Assembly: GCF_008039615.1 (NCBI RefSeq)
Contig: NZ_VDUZ01000024.1
Location: forward strand, 1-64,000
Length of the DNA: 64,000 nt
Source of the DNA: Vineibacter terrae
Lineage (GTDB): Bacteria; Pseudomonadota; Alphaproteobacteria; Reyranellales; Reyranellaceae
Direction: 5' to 3'
Within the stretch, counting starts at the first letter, position 1. Every line of letters starts with the position of its first letter. The notes below the pieces were generated by a model. It ran no database searches and was not told the DNA's origin. It was given only the letters and a program-made list of their open reading frames with translations. The translations under genes were made by a program, and so were the position numbers. Shown here in pieces: positions 36,322-47,262 of this stretch.

Positions 36322-36338
36322 GGTACGCACTCCACTCT

Positions 36339-37415
36339 CTATCTTTGGCCACCGCCCCCCGGTGCGGCCTTTCGGGCACTTTCGTTGGGCTTGGCCGTCG
36401 CCGGCTTCGCCGAAGCTGCCGCCGGTTTCGCGCCGGCGGCTGCCGGCGGCGGATCGACCCGCGCCGGCGGACGGTCGGCGACGGCCTGCAGGGGATCCGG
36501 CAGACCGCGACGACGCAGGATGAGCATACCAGGAAGACGCAGGTCGACGATAGAAAGGTCGCGCGCCAGCAGACGATCGCTCTTGTCCAGCGCCAGCAGG
36601 CGCTGCAGCGCGGCGCCGGCATCGTCGGCCGGCAGCTTGATCGTGATCCCCTCTTCCAGTGTCAGGTTCCAGCGCCGCTGCCCGACATAGACGGCAGCGC
36701 GCATGCGATCGCGGATCGGCTTGGCGTCCTGCAGCAGCAGCAGCAGCTCGGCCAGATGCTCGGGCGCGCCTTCGCCGGCCACCACCAGCCGGATCTGCGA
36801 CTCGGCCGGATCGATGGAGCGCACCTTGCGGCCCAGCCGGTCGATCAGCACGTACTCGGTCGTGCGCTTGCCGTTGGCCTGCACGACCTCGGTCTGCCAC
36901 AGGGCGACGGCGCTGCGCTCACGCAAGGTGACGTGGATGGTGTCGGGCCAGCGGCGCTCGACGGCAGCGTGCTCGACCCACTCGATCTGCTCAAGACGCA
37001 GGCGCGCGGCGTGCAGGTCGACGGACAGCAGCGACTGGCCGCGGCGCACATCGAGCGACTTCAGGATGGCGTCCTGGGTGACGTGCCGGCGGCCCTCGAC
37101 GGTGATGTCCTGCAGCGGGAATGGCGCGAAGGCACTGACGCGATCGCCCCACGACGACACCCAGTTCTGCAGGTTCTCGACATGACCGCTGCGCCACAGC
37201 GCGTAGCCGCCGATGGCGCCGCCGCCCAGCACGCCCACCAGCAACCCCAGGATGACGGCGCCGCGCCACGGCACATCCAGGCGGCGCTTGTTACGTGCCG
37301 CCTTGCGCGTGGCCGGGCGCGCCGAGCCAGGCCGCGGCGATCCCGGCCGCCGGCCGCTGCCGCGCCGCGGGCGGACATCGATGTCGCGGCCGTGGACGGG
37401 GCTCACGCCGGACAT
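36339..37415 (-). CDS. ftsQ: Cell division protein FtsQ
   Basis: This 358-residue bitopic membrane protein has a basic cytoplasmic N terminus rich in Arg/Pro, a membrane span at about residues 50-74, then a POTRA domain beginning FPLQDITVEGRRHVTQDAIL and the beta domain (SIVDLRLPGMLILRR). It recruits later divisome proteins. A low-complexity Ala/Pro/Lys tail of about 50 residues follows the normal end. The ATG lies inside the 3' end of ddlB (13-bp overlap), typical of this operon. Confidence 0.93.
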   Translation of the reverse strand: MSGVSPVHGRDIDVRPRRGSGRRPGSPRPGSARPATRKAARNKRRLDVPWRGAVILGLLVGVLGGGAIGGYALWRSGHVENLQNWVSSWGDRVSAFAPFPLQDITVEGRRHVTQDAILKSLDVRRGQSLLSVDLHAARLRLEQIEWVEHAAVERRWPDTIHVTLRERSAVALWQTEVVQANGKRTTEYVLIDRLGRKVRSIDPAESQIRLVVAGEGAPEHLAELLLLLQDAKPIRDRMRAAVYVGQRRWNLTLEEGITIKLPADDAGAALQRLLALDKSDRLLARDLSIVDLRLPGMLILRRRGLPDPLQAVADRPPARVDPPPAAAGAKPAAASAKPATAKPNESARKAAPGGGGQR

Positions 37416-38335
37416 CGCGCGTGCTCCACCATCCAGCGCATGAGCTGGGGAAACGGCAGGCCCGACCACTTGGCCTGCTCGGGGGCCAGCGACAGCGGCG
37501 TCATGCCGGGCTGGGTGTTGATCTCCAGGATGTTGAGGCCGTCGGTGCCCGGCAGGCTGTCGTCCCAGCGGAAATCGGCGCGCGTGAGGCCCTCGCAGCC
37601 CAGCGCCTGGTGCGCGGCCAGGGCCCAGCGCATGGCCTCGTCGTAGACCGGCCGGGCGATCGGCGCCGGCACGAGATGCTCGGTGATACCGTCGGTGTAC
37701 TTGGCCTCGTAGTCGTAGAACTTCACGCGCGGACGCAGCTCGGTCACCGCGATCGGCCGATCGCCCAGCACCGCCACCGTCAGCTCGCGGCCGGGCACGA
37801 AGCGCTCGACCAGGACCCGATCGCCGAACCTGGCCTCGGCCGCCTCGACGGCGGCGAGGTTGTCGCCGGGACCGACGATGTGCACGCCGATGCTGGAGCC
37901 CTGGTCGATGGGCTTCACGACATAGGGCCGCGGCATCGGATCGCCGCCCAGCAGCGCGCGCCGCTCCACCACCACGCCTTCGGGGCAGCGCAGGCCGATC
38001 TCGGTGAACATCTGGCGCGCGCGCGGCTTGTCCATCGCCAGGGCCGAGGCCAGCACGCCGGAATGCGTGTAGGGAATCGCCAGGATCTCCAGCACACCCT
38101 GCACGCAGCCGTCCTCGCCCCACTTGCCGTGCAGGGCGTTGAACACGACGTCGGGACCGCCGCCGCCAGCCGGCCGCAGCAGGTCGACCAGCGACCGCAG
38201 GTCGCGCGTCACGTCGAGCTCGACGACGTCATAGCCGGCCTCGCGCAGGGCATCGGCGCAGGCGCGGCCTGTGGTCAGCGATACGTCGCGCTCGGGCGAC
38301 CAGCCACCTTTCAGGACCGCGACTGACTTGCTCAT
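37403..38335 (-). CDS. ddlB: D-alanine-D-alanine ligase
   Basis: This 310-residue ATP-grasp enzyme makes D-Ala-D-Ala for the peptidoglycan stem peptide. It has [41 protein letters not shown] and the metal-binding [16 protein letters not shown]. Its ATG overlaps the murB stop (ATGA). The length and motifs are standard for the DdlB form found in dcw clusters. Confidence 0.95.
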   Translation of the reverse strand: MSKSVAVLKGGWSPERDVSLTTGRACADALREAGYDVVELDVTRDLRSLVDLLRPAGGGGPDVVFNALHGKWGEDGCVQGVLEILAIPYTHSGVLASALAMDKPRARQMFTEIGLRCPEGVVVERRALLGGDPMPRPYVVKPIDQGSSIGVHIVGPGDNLAAVEAAEARFGDRVLVERFVPGRELTVAVLGDRPIAVTELRPRVKFYDYEAKYTDGITEHLVPAPIARPVYDEAMRWALAAHQALGCEGLTRADFRWDDSLPGTDGLNILEINTQPGMTPLSLAPEQAKWSGLPFPQLMRWMVEHARCPA

Positions 38336-39285
38336 GACGGCACTCCCGGCGTCACCGGCGCCTCGCCGGCGCATGGCGTGCCGATGCGCATGATCTCCCA
38401 GCGCAGCGTGACGCCGGAGGCCTCATGCACGCGGCGGCGCACCTCCTCGCCCAGCGCCTCGATATCGCGCGCGGTGGCATCGCCCGTGTTGATCAGGAAA
38501 TTGCAGTGCTTCTCAGACACCTGCGCGCCGCCGATGCGCAAGCCGCGGCAGCCGGCGGCGTCGATCAGCCGCCAGGCCTTGTCGCCCGGCGGGTTGGTGA
38601 AGGTCGAGCCGCCGGTGCGGCTGCGCGGCTGGGTCTCGCCGCGGGCCCGGTCGATCTCGACGATCCGCGCGCCGATCTCCTCCGCCCGTCCCGGCCGGCC
38701 GCGCAAGACGGCGCCGGTGAAGATCACCGACTCGGGCACGGCGCAGTGGCGATAGGTGAAGCCCAGCTCGTCCGGCGTCAGGCGCAAGGCCCGGCCGCTC
38801 CGGTCGAGCGCCTCGGCATGCGCCACCGCGTCCTTCATCTCGCCGCCATAGGCGCCGGCGTTCATGCGCAACGCGCCGCCGATCGTGCCCGGCACGCCGC
38901 TCAGGAACTCCAGCCCGGCCAGGCCGTGGTCGCGCGCCGTCAGCGCCACATTGAGGTCGAGCGCGCCGGCGCCGGCGAACACCTGCTCGCCCTCGACACG
39001 GATGTCGGTGAAGCCGCGCAGCAGGCGGATGACCACGCCCGGGATGCCGCCGTCGCGCACCAGCAGGTTGGAGGCGACGCCCAGCACCGTGACCGGGATG
39101 TCGTCCGGCGTGCCGGCAAGGAAAGCCGCGAGGTCGTCGCGGTCGGCAGGACGGAAAAGAATCTCGGCCGGGCCGCCGGCGCGGAACCAGGTCACCGACG
39201 CCAACGGCGCGTTGGCCGTCAGCCGGCCGCGCACCGGCGGCAGGCGGTCGATCAGGTGCTGGGTTGTCCGCGCCACGGCGCTCAT
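38332..39285 (-). CDS. murB: UDP-N-acetylenolpyruvoylglucosamine reductase
   Basis: This 317-residue flavoenzyme reduces UDP-GlcNAc-enolpyruvate to UDP-MurNAc with NADPH. It shows [19 protein letters not shown], the FAD segment [34 protein letters not shown] and the catalytic Ser in [11 protein letters not shown], ending near [13 protein letters not shown]. It starts at an ATG overlapping the murC stop. Confidence 0.95.
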   Translation of the reverse strand: MSAVARTTQHLIDRLPPVRGRLTANAPLASVTWFRAGGPAEILFRPADRDDLAAFLAGTPDDIPVTVLGVASNLLVRDGGIPGVVIRLLRGFTDIRVEGEQVFAGAGALDLNVALTARDHGLAGLEFLSGVPGTIGGALRMNAGAYGGEMKDAVAHAEALDRSGRALRLTPDELGFTYRHCAVPESVIFTGAVLRGRPGRAEEIGARIVEIDRARGETQPRSRTGGSTFTNPPGDKAWRLIDAAGCRGLRIGGAQVSEKHCNFLINTGDATARDIEALGEEVRRRVHEASGVTLRWEIMRIGTPCAGEAPVTPGVPS

Positions 39286-40748
39286 GCCGGCCGGCCCGGG
39301 GGCGTGATGGCGACCACGCGCGGCGCAGCCCGCTCCTGCGCCAGCTGCCGGATCTGGTCGGGCAGCGCATAGGCCCAGCCCGAGATGCTGCCGGCGCCCA
39401 GGCAGATCACGACGTCGCCAGGCCGCGCCACCGTCCACAGCAGCTCCGGCAATTCGCCCGGCGCCGCCAGCGGCATGACATGGGCATGGCCCGCCTGCTG
39501 GATGGCGCCGATCAGCATCTCCTTGTCGACGCCCGCGATCGGCGCCTCGCCGGCCGGATAGACATCGGCCACGATGACCAGGTCGGCATCGCCGAAGCAG
39601 CGCGCGAACTCGTCCCGCAGGTCGCGCAGTCGGGTGAAGCGGTGCGGCTGGACGACGGTGATGACCTGGCCGGAGCCGCCATAGGCCTGGCGCGCGGCCC
39701 GCAGCACGGCGGCGATCTCGACCGGGTGGTGGCCGTAGTCGTCGATCACGGTGATGCCGTGCGCCTCGCCGGTCTTGGTGAAGCGCCGCTTCACGCCGGA
39801 GAAGTTCGCCAGGCCGGTGCGGATGGTGTCGTCGTCGATGCCCATCTCGACCGCGACCGCGATGGCGGCCAGCGCGTTCTGCACGTTGTGCTGGCCGAAC
39901 ATCGGCAGCCGCATGCGCGGGATCAGGCGTGTCTCGTTGGCGGCGCGGTTGGTGACCACGACGTCGAAATCGGCGCCGTCGCGATCCAGCCGCAGGTCGA
40001 CGGCGCGCACATCGGCATTGGCGCCCAGGCCGTAGGTGACGATGCGGCGGTCCGACACGCGCGGGATGATCGCCTGCACCTCGGGATGGTCGAAGCACAG
40101 CACCGCGAAGCCGTAGAACGGGATGTTCTCGACGAAGGTCACGAAGGCGTCGCGCACCTTGTCGAAATCGCCGTAGTGGTCGAGGTGCTCGGGGTCGATG
40201 TTGGTGACGACGGCAATGGTTGCGGGCAAGCGCAGGAAGGAGCCGTCCGATTCATCGGACTCGACCACCATCCAGTCGCCGGCGCCCAGGCGCGCATTGG
40301 TGCCGTAGGCGTTGATGATGCCGCCGTTGATCACCGTCGGATCGATATGGGCGGCATCGAGCAGGGTCGCCACCATCGAGGTCGTGGTGGTCTTGCCATG
40401 GGTGCCGCCGACCGCGACCGACCATTTCAGGCGCATCAGCTCGCCCAGCATCTCGGCGCGCCGCACCACCGGCACGAAGCGGGCGCGGGCCGCCAGCACC
40501 TCGGGGTTGTCCTTCTTCACCGCCGACGACACGACCACGACCTCGGCGTTGCCCAGATTGTCGGCGCGGTGGCCGATCGCGACGCGGATGCCCAGCGCCG
40601 CCAGCCGTTTGCAGTTGGCGTTGTCGGCGACGTCGCTGCCCTGGACCTTGTAGCCGAGGTTGTGCAGCACCTCGGCGATGCCGGACATGCCGATGCCGCC
40701 GATGCCGACGAAGTGGATAAGACCGATGCTGAGCGGCAAGGCCCTCAT
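39282..40748 (-). CDS. murC: UDP-N-acetylmuramate-L-alanine ligase
   Basis: This 488-residue Mur ligase adds the first stem residue. It has the MurC-type nucleotide fold start [21 protein letters not shown]-binding [42 protein letters not shown] and [11 protein letters not shown]. The ATG overlaps the murG stop (ATGA), so murC translation depends on ribosomes passing through the palindromic element lying in the murG 3' end. Confidence 0.96.
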   Translation of the reverse strand: MRALPLSIGLIHFVGIGGIGMSGIAEVLHNLGYKVQGSDVADNANCKRLAALGIRVAIGHRADNLGNAEVVVVSSAVKKDNPEVLAARARFVPVVRRAEMLGELMRLKWSVAVGGTHGKTTTTSMVATLLDAAHIDPTVINGGIINAYGTNARLGAGDWMVVESDESDGSFLRLPATIAVVTNIDPEHLDHYGDFDKVRDAFVTFVENIPFYGFAVLCFDHPEVQAIIPRVSDRRIVTYGLGANADVRAVDLRLDRDGADFDVVVTNRAANETRLIPRMRLPMFGQHNVQNALAAIAVAVEMGIDDDTIRTGLANFSGVKRRFTKTGEAHGITVIDDYGHHPVEIAAVLRAARQAYGGSGQVITVVQPHRFTRLRDLRDEFARCFGDADLVIVADVYPAGEAPIAGVDKEMLIGAIQQAGHAHVMPLAAPGELPELLWTVARPGDVVICLGAGSISGWAYALPDQIRQLAQERAAPRVVAITPPGRPA

Positions 40749-42025
40749 GCGGCGGCTCCTGTCTCTTTCCTTCCCCCGGAGGGGGAAGGTGGCGCGGAGC
40801 GCCGGAAGGGGGATGTCGGTATGGATTCTACGTCTCCAGAAGAAATCGATTCGGATCGAGCATCCCCCTTCCGCCCCTTCGGGGCACCTTCCCCCTCCGG
40901 GGGAAGGTAGGGGTGTGCTGCCGACGACTGCCGCGCAATCAGGTCGACGACCAGGTCGGCCAGATCGCGGGCGGCATCGGGGCGGCCGGCGGCGCGCGCC
41001 GCGGCCGCCATCGCCGCCAGCCGGTCGGGCGCACCGAACAGCGTCTCGAGATGCGCCCGCAGCGCCTCGGCCGTGAAGCGCTCGTGCGGCAGCAGGATGG
41101 AAGCGCCCACCTCGTCGATCGCCTTGGCGTTCGCGCGTTGATGGTCCTCTGTTGCGTGGGGGAAGGGGACGAGGACCGATGGCCGACCGGAAGTTGTCAA
41201 TTCGGCCACCGTCGACGCTCCCGCCCTCGCGACAACGAGGTGGGCCCCGGCCAGTCGCGCCGGGAAGTCGGAGAAGAAGGTCGCGCACTCGGCATCGATG
41301 CCGCGCTCGGTGTAGAAGGCGCGCACGCGCGCCAGGTCCTCGGCGCGGCACTGCTGCACCAGCTGCAGACGCCGGCGCAGGGCTTCCGGCAGCGCCGCGA
41401 TGGCCTCGGGGATGACGATGCCGAACGAGGCTGCGCCCTGGCTGCCGCCGATCACCACCATGCGGATCTCGCCGTCCGGCGTCGGCGCCTGGTAGGGCGC
41501 ATCGCGCAGCGCGCGCACGGCATCGCGCACGGGATTGCCCACCAGCCGCACGCGCGGATCGCCGGCGGCCAGGTGACGCACCGTGCCGAAGGCCGTCGCG
41601 ATCATGGTGCGGCGTCCCACCACCAGCCGGTTGGCGCGGCCCAGCACGGCGTTCTGCTCGTGCACCAGGGTGGGCAGGCGCCGCAGGCGCGCCGCCAGCA
41701 TCGCCGGCACGCTGGCGTAGCCGCCGAAGCCGACCACGGCTGCCGGCGCCAGGCCACCCAGCAGCGCGAAGGACTGCAGCACGCCGACGCCCAGCGCCGC
41801 GACATTGCCGATGCGGTTGGCGATGCCGCCGGCACCGGGGCTGCCGGCGCGGACGCGATGCGCCGGCAAGGCAGCGAGCGCGCCCTGCCATTTGTGGCCG
41901 CGATCATCCGTGATCAGCGCCAGCGGCACGCCACGGCGCGCCAGCTCGCCGGCCAGGGACTCGGCGGGAAACACGTGGCCGCCGGTGCCGCCGGCGGCCA
42001 GGATCACGGGGCGGGAGGCGCTCAC
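40745..42025 (-). CDS. murG: MurG glycosyltransferase with a repeat-derived C-terminal extension
   Basis: This 426-residue enzyme adds GlcNAc to lipid I to form lipid II at the inner face of the membrane. Family motifs are [65 protein letters not shown] and [14 protein letters not shown]. The catalytic core ends near [15 protein letters not shown]. The next 50 or so residues ([20 protein letters not shown] ... [14 protein letters not shown]) come from a palindromic element read in frame. Normal MurG is about 360-370 residues. The start is a GTG overlapping the ftsW stop. Confidence 0.94.
   Translation of the reverse strand: MSASRPVILAAGGTGGHVFPAESLAGELARRGVPLALITDDRGHKWQGALAALPAHRVRAGSPGAGGIANRIGNVAALGVGVLQSFALLGGLAPAAVVGFGGYASVPAMLAARLRRLPTLVHEQNAVLGRANRLVVGRRTMIATAFGTVRHLAAGDPRVRLVGNPVRDAVRALRDAPYQAPTPDGEIRMVVIGGSQGAASFGIVIPEAIAALPEALRRRLQLVQQCRAEDLARVRAFYTERGIDAECATFFSDFPARLAGAHLVVARAGASTVAELTTSGRPSVLVPFPHATEDHQRANAKAIDEVGASILLPHERFTAEALRAHLETLFGAPDRLAAMAAAARAAGRPDAARDLADLVVDLIARQSSAAHPYLPPEGEGAPKGRKGDARSESISSGDVESIPTSPFRRSAPPSPSGGRKETGAAA
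40769..40908. repeat. Palindromic element inside the murG coding end
   Basis: It has the same composite design as the element between murD and mraY: a small hairpin at each end (CCTTCCCCCGGAGGGGGAAG), GGCGCGGAGCGCC beside it, and a mirrored CCCCTTCGGGG near the other end. On the minus strand it has no stop codon in the murG frame and is translated. Confidence 0.85.
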
Positions 42026-43149
42026 GACGCTTCCCCCAGACCGGCGCGCTCGCGGGTCAGCGCCAGCATCATGCCCACCGCCAGCGCCATCGCCACCGCC
42101 GACGAGCCGCCATAGGAGATGAACGGCAAGGTCATGCCCTTGGCCGGCATGAGCTGCACCGTCGAGGCCATGTTGATGAAAGCCTGCAGCCCGAACTGGA
42201 TCACCAGCCCGGCCGCGGCCAGCATGATGAACAGGCTGGTCTCGTTGGCGATGCGCGACATCGACCGCAACGTGATGAAGGCGAACAACAGCAGCACGAT
42301 CAGGCAGACGATCAGCCCGAACTCCTCGCCGGCCACGGCCATCACGAAGTCCGTGTGCGCGTCCGGCAGCTGTGCCTTCACCGTGCCCTCGCCCGGCCCG
42401 CGCCCGAACAGGCCGCCGTTCATGAACGCCTCAAGCGCGGTGTTGACCTGGTAATTCTCGCCGGCGTCGGGATTGATGAAGCGCTCGATGCGGGCCTGCA
42501 CGTGCGAGAAGGTCAGAAAGGCGCCGACGAGGCCGGCCGCGGCCAGGCCCGTGCCCATCACCGCCAGCCAGATCGGCAGGCCGGCGAGGAAGAACTGCGC
42601 CGCCCACACCACCGTCACCACCACCGACATGCCGAGATCGGGCTGCATCAGCAGCATGCCCAGCACGGCGGCGAACAGCACCGTGGACAGCAGGAAGCCG
42701 GGGAAGCGCGGATTGAGCTTCTTCTGCGCGAACAGCCAGGCCGAGATCACCGCCAGGCTGGGCTTGACGAACTCCGAGGGCTGCACCGTGCCGAAGCCGG
42801 GCAGCGATATCCATCGCCGCGCGCCCTTGATCTCGGTGCCGACCACCAGCGTGGCGGCAAGCGCCGCCAGGCCGACCGCGAACACGACCAGCGACAGCCG
42901 CCGCACCATGCGCGGCGGCGCCAGCGAGATGGCCAGCATGACGGCGAGCGCAACGGGCAGGAACAGCAGCTGGCGGCGCACGAAATGGAACGAGTCGGCA
43001 CCGATGCGCTCGGCCGCCGGCGGCGACGCCGCCATGGTCAGCATCACGCCCACGCCCATGATCAGCAGCACGGCGCCCAGCGACCAGCGGTCGACCGTCC
43101 ACCACCAGCGACCGACGACCGAGTTGTCGTTGCGCGGCACTGTGATCAT
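42022..43149 (-). CDS. ftsW: Septal peptidoglycan polymerase FtsW
   Basis: This 375-residue SEDS-family membrane protein has about ten hydrophobic segments. It has the SEDS motifs GARRWISLPGFGTVQPSEFV, LLMQPDLGMSVVV, VQARIERFINPDAGENYQ, PDAHTDFVMAVAGEEFGL and the C-terminal GMTLPFISYGGSSAVAMAL. Lying between murD and murG is the standard FtsW position (RodA lies elsewhere). It works with FtsI at the septum. The ATG overlaps the murD stop. Confidence 0.95.
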   Translation of the reverse strand: MITVPRNDNSVVGRWWWTVDRWSLGAVLLIMGVGVMLTMAASPPAAERIGADSFHFVRRQLLFLPVALAVMLAISLAPPRMVRRLSLVVFAVGLAALAATLVVGTEIKGARRWISLPGFGTVQPSEFVKPSLAVISAWLFAQKKLNPRFPGFLLSTVLFAAVLGMLLMQPDLGMSVVVTVVWAAQFFLAGLPIWLAVMGTGLAAAGLVGAFLTFSHVQARIERFINPDAGENYQVNTALEAFMNGGLFGRGPGEGTVKAQLPDAHTDFVMAVAGEEFGLIVCLIVLLLFAFITLRSMSRIANETSLFIMLAAAGLVIQFGLQAFINMASTVQLMPAKGMTLPFISYGGSSAVAMALAVGMMLALTRERAGLGEAS

Positions 43150-44537
43150 GCGGCACCTCCGGTCTCGACCGTTGCACCGGGCAGGGCCCGCGCCAGGGTG
43201 CGGAAGGCATCGCCGCGCACCTCGAAGTTCGGCCACTGGTCGTAGGAAGCGCAGGCCGGCGACAGCAGCACGACGGCGTCCCGCCGCCGCTCGCGCTGCG
43301 CCATTTCGTGCGCCTGCTGCAACGCCGTCTTCAGATCGCCGCTGCGGGTATAAGGTATCTTGCCTTCCAGTGTGACGGCGAAGGCGTCGCTGGAGATGCC
43401 GATCAGGAAGGCATGCGCGACGCGGCCGAACAGCGGCTCCAGTGGCACGATGCCTTCCGCCTTCGGCGTGCCGCCGACCAGCCAATAGATGGTGTCGTAG
43501 GCCGCCAGCGCCTTCTCCGTGGCGTCGGCGTTGGTTGCCTTGCTGTCGTTGATATAGACGATGCCGTCGACCACCGCGACCCGCTCCTGGCGATGGGCCA
43601 GCCCGGGATAGGTGGCCAGCCCCTGCGCGATCGCCGCGATCGGAAGGCCCAGCGCGTGGCAGGCGGCATAGGCGCAGGCAGCGTTCTGCCAGTTGTGGGC
43701 GCCGGGAAGGTTCTTGATCGGCCTCAGGTCGATCTCGGCGCCGGTGCAGGCATCGCGCAGGCGGCCGCCCTGCACCGACACGCCGGCGCCGTCGGCGCCG
43801 CCGACCGTCACGGTCAGCAGGGTGCCCGGTCCGCCGGCCAGGCCGGCGGCAGTCTGGCGCGAGGGCCCGTCGTCGATGCCGACCACGGCCACGTCGCCTT
43901 CCTGCTGGTTGTCGAAGACATGGCGCTTGGCGGCGACATAGCCGGCAAGATCGCCGTGACGATCGATATGGTCGGGCGTGATGTTGAGCCACACCGCGAC
44001 GCTGCAGCGCAGGCTCTGCACCAGCTCGAGCTGGAAGGAGGACAGCTCCAGCACGTAGACGCCGTCGCGGCCCAGCGGCCGGAAGTCGAGCGCGGCGGGC
44101 CCGAAATTGCCACCGATATCGCGCTGGATGCCAGCGCTCTTCAGGATATGGCCGATCAGCGCCGTCGTCGTCGACTTGCCATTGGTGCCAGTGATGCCGA
44201 CGACGCGCGCCAGCGGCCGGCTGCGGGCCAGCAGCTCGATGTCGCCGATCACCGGCTTGCCGGCGGTACGCGCCGCCAGCGCTGCCGGATGCGGCCTGGG
44301 AAAGGTGTGCGGGATGCCGGGGCTGAGCACCAGCGCGTCCCAGCGGTGCCAGTCCAGCGACTCGGGGTCTGCCAGCGCGAAGCCGTGGCTCTGCGCCTGG
44401 GCACGGCGCGTGGCGTCGTCGTCCCAGACCACGACATCGACCTGCGCCGCCTGCAGGGCGCGCGCCGCCGCCAGCCCGCTGCGCGCGAGCCCCAGCACGG
44501 CAAACCGCGTTCCCTGCAAGGACGACAGGTCGATCAT
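43146..44537 (-). CDS. murD: UDP-N-acetylmuramoyl-L-alanine-D-glutamate ligase
   Basis: This 463-residue Mur ligase has FAVLGLARSGLAAARAL, the ATP loop VGITGTNGKSTTTALIGH, NITPDHIDRHGD and YINDSKATNADATEKAL, with the MurD-type end VLLSPACASYDQWPNFEVRG. It adds D-Glu to the stem peptide in the cytoplasm. The mraY-murD gap is one of the few wide gaps in the cluster, filled by a palindromic element. Confidence 0.95.
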   Translation of the reverse strand: MIDLSSLQGTRFAVLGLARSGLAAARALQAAQVDVVVWDDDATRRAQAQSHGFALADPESLDWHRWDALVLSPGIPHTFPRPHPAALAARTAGKPVIGDIELLARSRPLARVVGITGTNGKSTTTALIGHILKSAGIQRDIGGNFGPAALDFRPLGRDGVYVLELSSFQLELVQSLRCSVAVWLNITPDHIDRHGDLAGYVAAKRHVFDNQQEGDVAVVGIDDGPSRQTAAGLAGGPGTLLTVTVGGADGAGVSVQGGRLRDACTGAEIDLRPIKNLPGAHNWQNAACAYAACHALGLPIAAIAQGLATYPGLAHRQERVAVVDGIVYINDSKATNADATEKALAAYDTIYWLVGGTPKAEGIVPLEPLFGRVAHAFLIGISSDAFAVTLEGKIPYTRSGDLKTALQQAHEMAQRERRRDAVVLLSPACASYDQWPNFEVRGDAFRTLARALPGATVETGGAA

Positions 44538-44560
44538 TTCTAGTTACCTCAACGCGTTTC

Positions 44561-44687
44561 CCTCCCCCACGCCGTGGGGGAGGTGGCCGAAGGCCGGAGG
44601 GGGAGCCCACGTGGTCTTCGTCACTGAGACCACGTCAGCTCCCCTCCGCCCCTTCGGGGCACCTCCCCACGCTGGAGCGTGGGGAGG
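44561..44687. repeat. Palindromic element between mraY and murD
   Basis: Small terminal hairpins (CCTCCCCCACGCCGTGGGGG and ACCTCCCCACGCTGG...) bracket GGCCGAAGGCC, a central dyad CACGTGGTCTTCGTCACTGA / GAGACCACGT, and CCCCTTCGGGG. The architecture matches the element in murG. Here it is intergenic and directly precedes murD on the transcript. Confidence 0.85.
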
Positions 44688-44716
44688 AATTTTGGTGCTT
44701 GGCCTCATGCCCCGCC

Positions 44717-45808
44717 TCACCGCAGCTTGAGGGTGGCCAGGCCGACGATGCCCAGCACGATGGCGATGATCCAGAATCGAATCACGATCGTCGGTTCGGC
44801 CCAACCCTTTTTCTCGAAGTGATGGTGCAGCGGCGCCATGCGGAAGACACGCCTGCCGGTGAGCTTGAAGGACATCACCTGCACCACGACCGACGCGGTC
44901 TCCAGCACGAACAGGCCGCCGACGATGGCCAGCACGATCTCGTGCTTGATGACGACGGCGATGGCGCCCAGCGCGCCGCCCATGGCCAGCGAGCCGGTGT
45001 CACCCATGAACACCATGGCCGGCGGGGCGTTGAACCACAGAAAGCCCAGCCCACCGCCGATCAGGGCGGCGCAGATGATGATCAGCTCGCCGGCGCCGGG
45101 CACGGCGTGGATCTGCAGGTAGTTCGTCAGCACGGCGTTGCCGACGATGTAGCTGATCACACCGAACACACCGGTGGCGATGATCACCGGGCCGATCGCC
45201 AGGCCGTCCAGGCCGTCGGTGAGGTTCACCGCGTTGGACGCGCCGACCATCACCAGGGTGGCGAAGAGAAGGAAGCCGACCACGCCAATCGGTATCAGCA
45301 CCGACTTCAGGAACGGCACCGCGAGCTGGAAGCGCAGCCCCGGCGGCGAGCCCTCGGCGATGAAGGCAGCGGCGATGACGGAAAAGACGACGGCGACCGT
45401 GAGCTTGAGCCGGCCGGGCAGGCCTCGCGTGTTGCGCTTGCTGACCTTGAGGTAGTCGTCGACGAAGCCGATGCCGCCGAAGCCCAGGGTCAGAAGCAGC
45501 ACGATCCAGACATAGCGGTTGCGCAGATCGGCCCACAGCAGGGTCGCCACCACCAGCGCGATCAGGATCAGGAACCCGCCCATGGTGGGCGTGCCCTTCT
45601 TGGTCAGCAGGTGGCTTTCCGGCCCGTCGTCGCGGATCGGCTGGCCCTTGCCCTGCTTGCTGCGCAGCCACGCGATCAGCCGGCCGCCGAACATGAACGA
45701 CAGGAGCAGCGCCGTCAGGAAGGCCCCGCCGGAGCGGAACGTGATGTAGCGAAACAGATTGAGCGGGGTGAACTGATCGGCCAGCGGTGCCAGCAGGTGA
45801 AACAGCAC
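44717..45808 (-). CDS. mraY: Phospho-MurNAc-pentapeptide transferase
   Basis: This 363-residue integral membrane enzyme (about ten spans) transfers phospho-MurNAc-pentapeptide to undecaprenyl phosphate, forming lipid I. It has [21 protein letters not shown] with the catalytic Asp pair, [31 protein letters not shown] and [20 protein letters not shown]. It begins with GTG, 2 bp after murF, with GAGGAG upstream. Confidence 0.96.
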   Translation of the reverse strand: MLFHLLAPLADQFTPLNLFRYITFRSGGAFLTALLLSFMFGGRLIAWLRSKQGKGQPIRDDGPESHLLTKKGTPTMGGFLILIALVVATLLWADLRNRYVWIVLLLTLGFGGIGFVDDYLKVSKRNTRGLPGRLKLTVAVVFSVIAAAFIAEGSPPGLRFQLAVPFLKSVLIPIGVVGFLLFATLVMVGASNAVNLTDGLDGLAIGPVIIATGVFGVISYIVGNAVLTNYLQIHAVPGAGELIIICAALIGGGLGFLWFNAPPAMVFMGDTGSLAMGGALGAIAVVIKHEIVLAIVGGLFVLETASVVVQVMSFKLTGRRVFRMAPLHHHFEKKGWAEPTIVIRFWIIAIVLGIVGLATLKLR

Positions 45809-45810
45809 GG

Positions 45811-47262
45811 TCAGCTCCTCCCCGGACCGCGTGCCTGAGTCACCTCGCCCAGCGCGATGACCGCCTCGACAATCACCTTCATCTTGGAGCCCAGCGATCC
45901 CTTCACGGCCACCACATCCCCTGCCTTCAGAGCCTCGACCACACGCTGCGCCAGGCGCGAGGAATCCGGCGCATGCGCCCCACGCAGCCGCGGCGGCAAC
46001 GCCCGGTGCAACGCCGCCATGGCAGTGCCGGCCGTGAACACCACATCGGCGCCGCTCGCCTCGACGTCGGGCGCGAGCGCGGCATGCAACGCCGCGCTGT
46101 CGGCCCCGAGCTCCAGCATGTCGCCCAGCACCAGCACGCGCCGGCCGCCCGGACCGGGCCGGGCCGCCGTCAGCAGCGCCAGCATGGCGCGCACCGAGGG
46201 CGGGCTGGCGTTGTAGCTCTCGTCGATCAGCTCGACGGTGCCGGCAGCCAGCGCCACGCGCCGACGCGCGCCACGGCCGGCCGGCGCCGTGACGCCGGCC
46301 AGGGAAGCCGCCGCCGCGTCGAGGCCGGCGCCCAGCGCAACCGCCGCCGCCAGCGTCGCCAGGCTGTTCAGCACCCAGTGCCGGCCCGGCGCGCCGAGGC
46401 GATAGCGGAGTTCCTGTCCCTGCGCCAGCGCCACGACGGTGCTGCCGGTGTCGTCAAGGTCGCAGTCCAGCAGACGGAACGCGGCGGCAGGGTGCTCCCC
46501 GAACGTCACGTGCTGCGTCACCCCTGCCGCTGCCGCCAGATCCGCCAAGCGAAAGAAGCGTGGGTTGTCGCGCGGCAAGATGGCGGTGCCGCCGGTCATC
46601 CCCGCGAAGATCTTCGCCTTCTCCTCGGCAATCGCATCGACGGTGCCGAAATATTCGATATGGACGGCCTCGACCGTGGTGATGATGCCGACATGCGGCC
46701 GGACCTGCCGCGCCAGCGGCTCGATCTCGCCGGGATGGTTGGTGCCGATCTCGCACACGGCGTATCGCGCATCCTCGGGCAGGCGGGACAGGGTCAGCGG
46801 CACGCCGATATGGTTGTTGTGGCTGGCGTCGGCGGCGTGGGTCTTGCCTTGCGCCGTGAGCACGTGGCGCAGCGCCTCCTTGGTGCTCGTCTTGCCGACA
46901 CTGCCGGTGACGGCCACGATGCGCGCGCTGGCGCGTGCGCGTGCCGCCTGCCCCAGGCTCTGCAGGCCGCGCAGCGTGTCCTCGACCAGCAGCAGCGGAC
47001 CTTCCGACGCGTTGCTGCTGCCCAGGTCGGGATCGCTGACCATCGCCGCGGCCGCGCCCTTGGCGAAGGCCGCGTCGATGAAGCCATGCCCGTCCATCGT
47101 CTCGCCCTTGAGGGCGATAAAAAGGTCTCCCGGCCGCAGCGTGCGGGTGTCGATCGAGACGCCTGTCGCGCTCCAGTCCGAGCCACCCAGGATGCGCGCG
47201 CCGCTGGCGGCGGCGGCATCGGTGCCGGTCCACAGAGGATCGCGGAACGCCATGATGGTCAT
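45811..47262 (-). CDS. murF: UDP-MurNAc-tripeptide:D-Ala-D-Ala ligase
   Basis: This 483-residue Mur ligase completes the pentapeptide. It shows [19 protein letters not shown], the ATP loop [49 protein letters not shown] and [17 protein letters not shown]. The start overlaps the murE stop (ATGA); a second in-frame ATG (MAFRD) lies 3 codons later. Confidence 0.95.
   Translation of the reverse strand: MTIMAFRDPLWTGTDAAAASGARILGGSDWSATGVSIDTRTLRPGDLFIALKGETMDGHGFIDAAFAKGAAAAMVSDPDLGSSNASEGPLLLVEDTLRGLQSLGQAARARASARIVAVTGSVGKTSTKEALRHVLTAQGKTHAADASHNNHIGVPLTLSRLPEDARYAVCEIGTNHPGEIEPLARQVRPHVGIITTVEAVHIEYFGTVDAIAEEKAKIFAGMTGGTAILPRDNPRFFRLADLAAAAGVTQHVTFGEHPAAAFRLLDCDLDDTGSTVVALAQGQELRYRLGAPGRHWVLNSLATLAAAVALGAGLDAAAASLAGVTAPAGRGARRRVALAAGTVELIDESYNASPPSVRAMLALLTAARPGPGGRRVLVLGDMLELGADSAALHAALAPDVEASGADVVFTAGTAMAALHRALPPRLRGAHAPDSSRLAQRVVEALKAGDVVAVKGSLGSKMKVIVEAVIALGEVTQARGPGRS

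Noticed and set aside
40861-40908. Frameshift or assembly error at the murG 3' end
   Set aside because: The element is a complete, recognisable palindrome, the frame stays open through it, and the murG stop still overlaps the murC start correctly.
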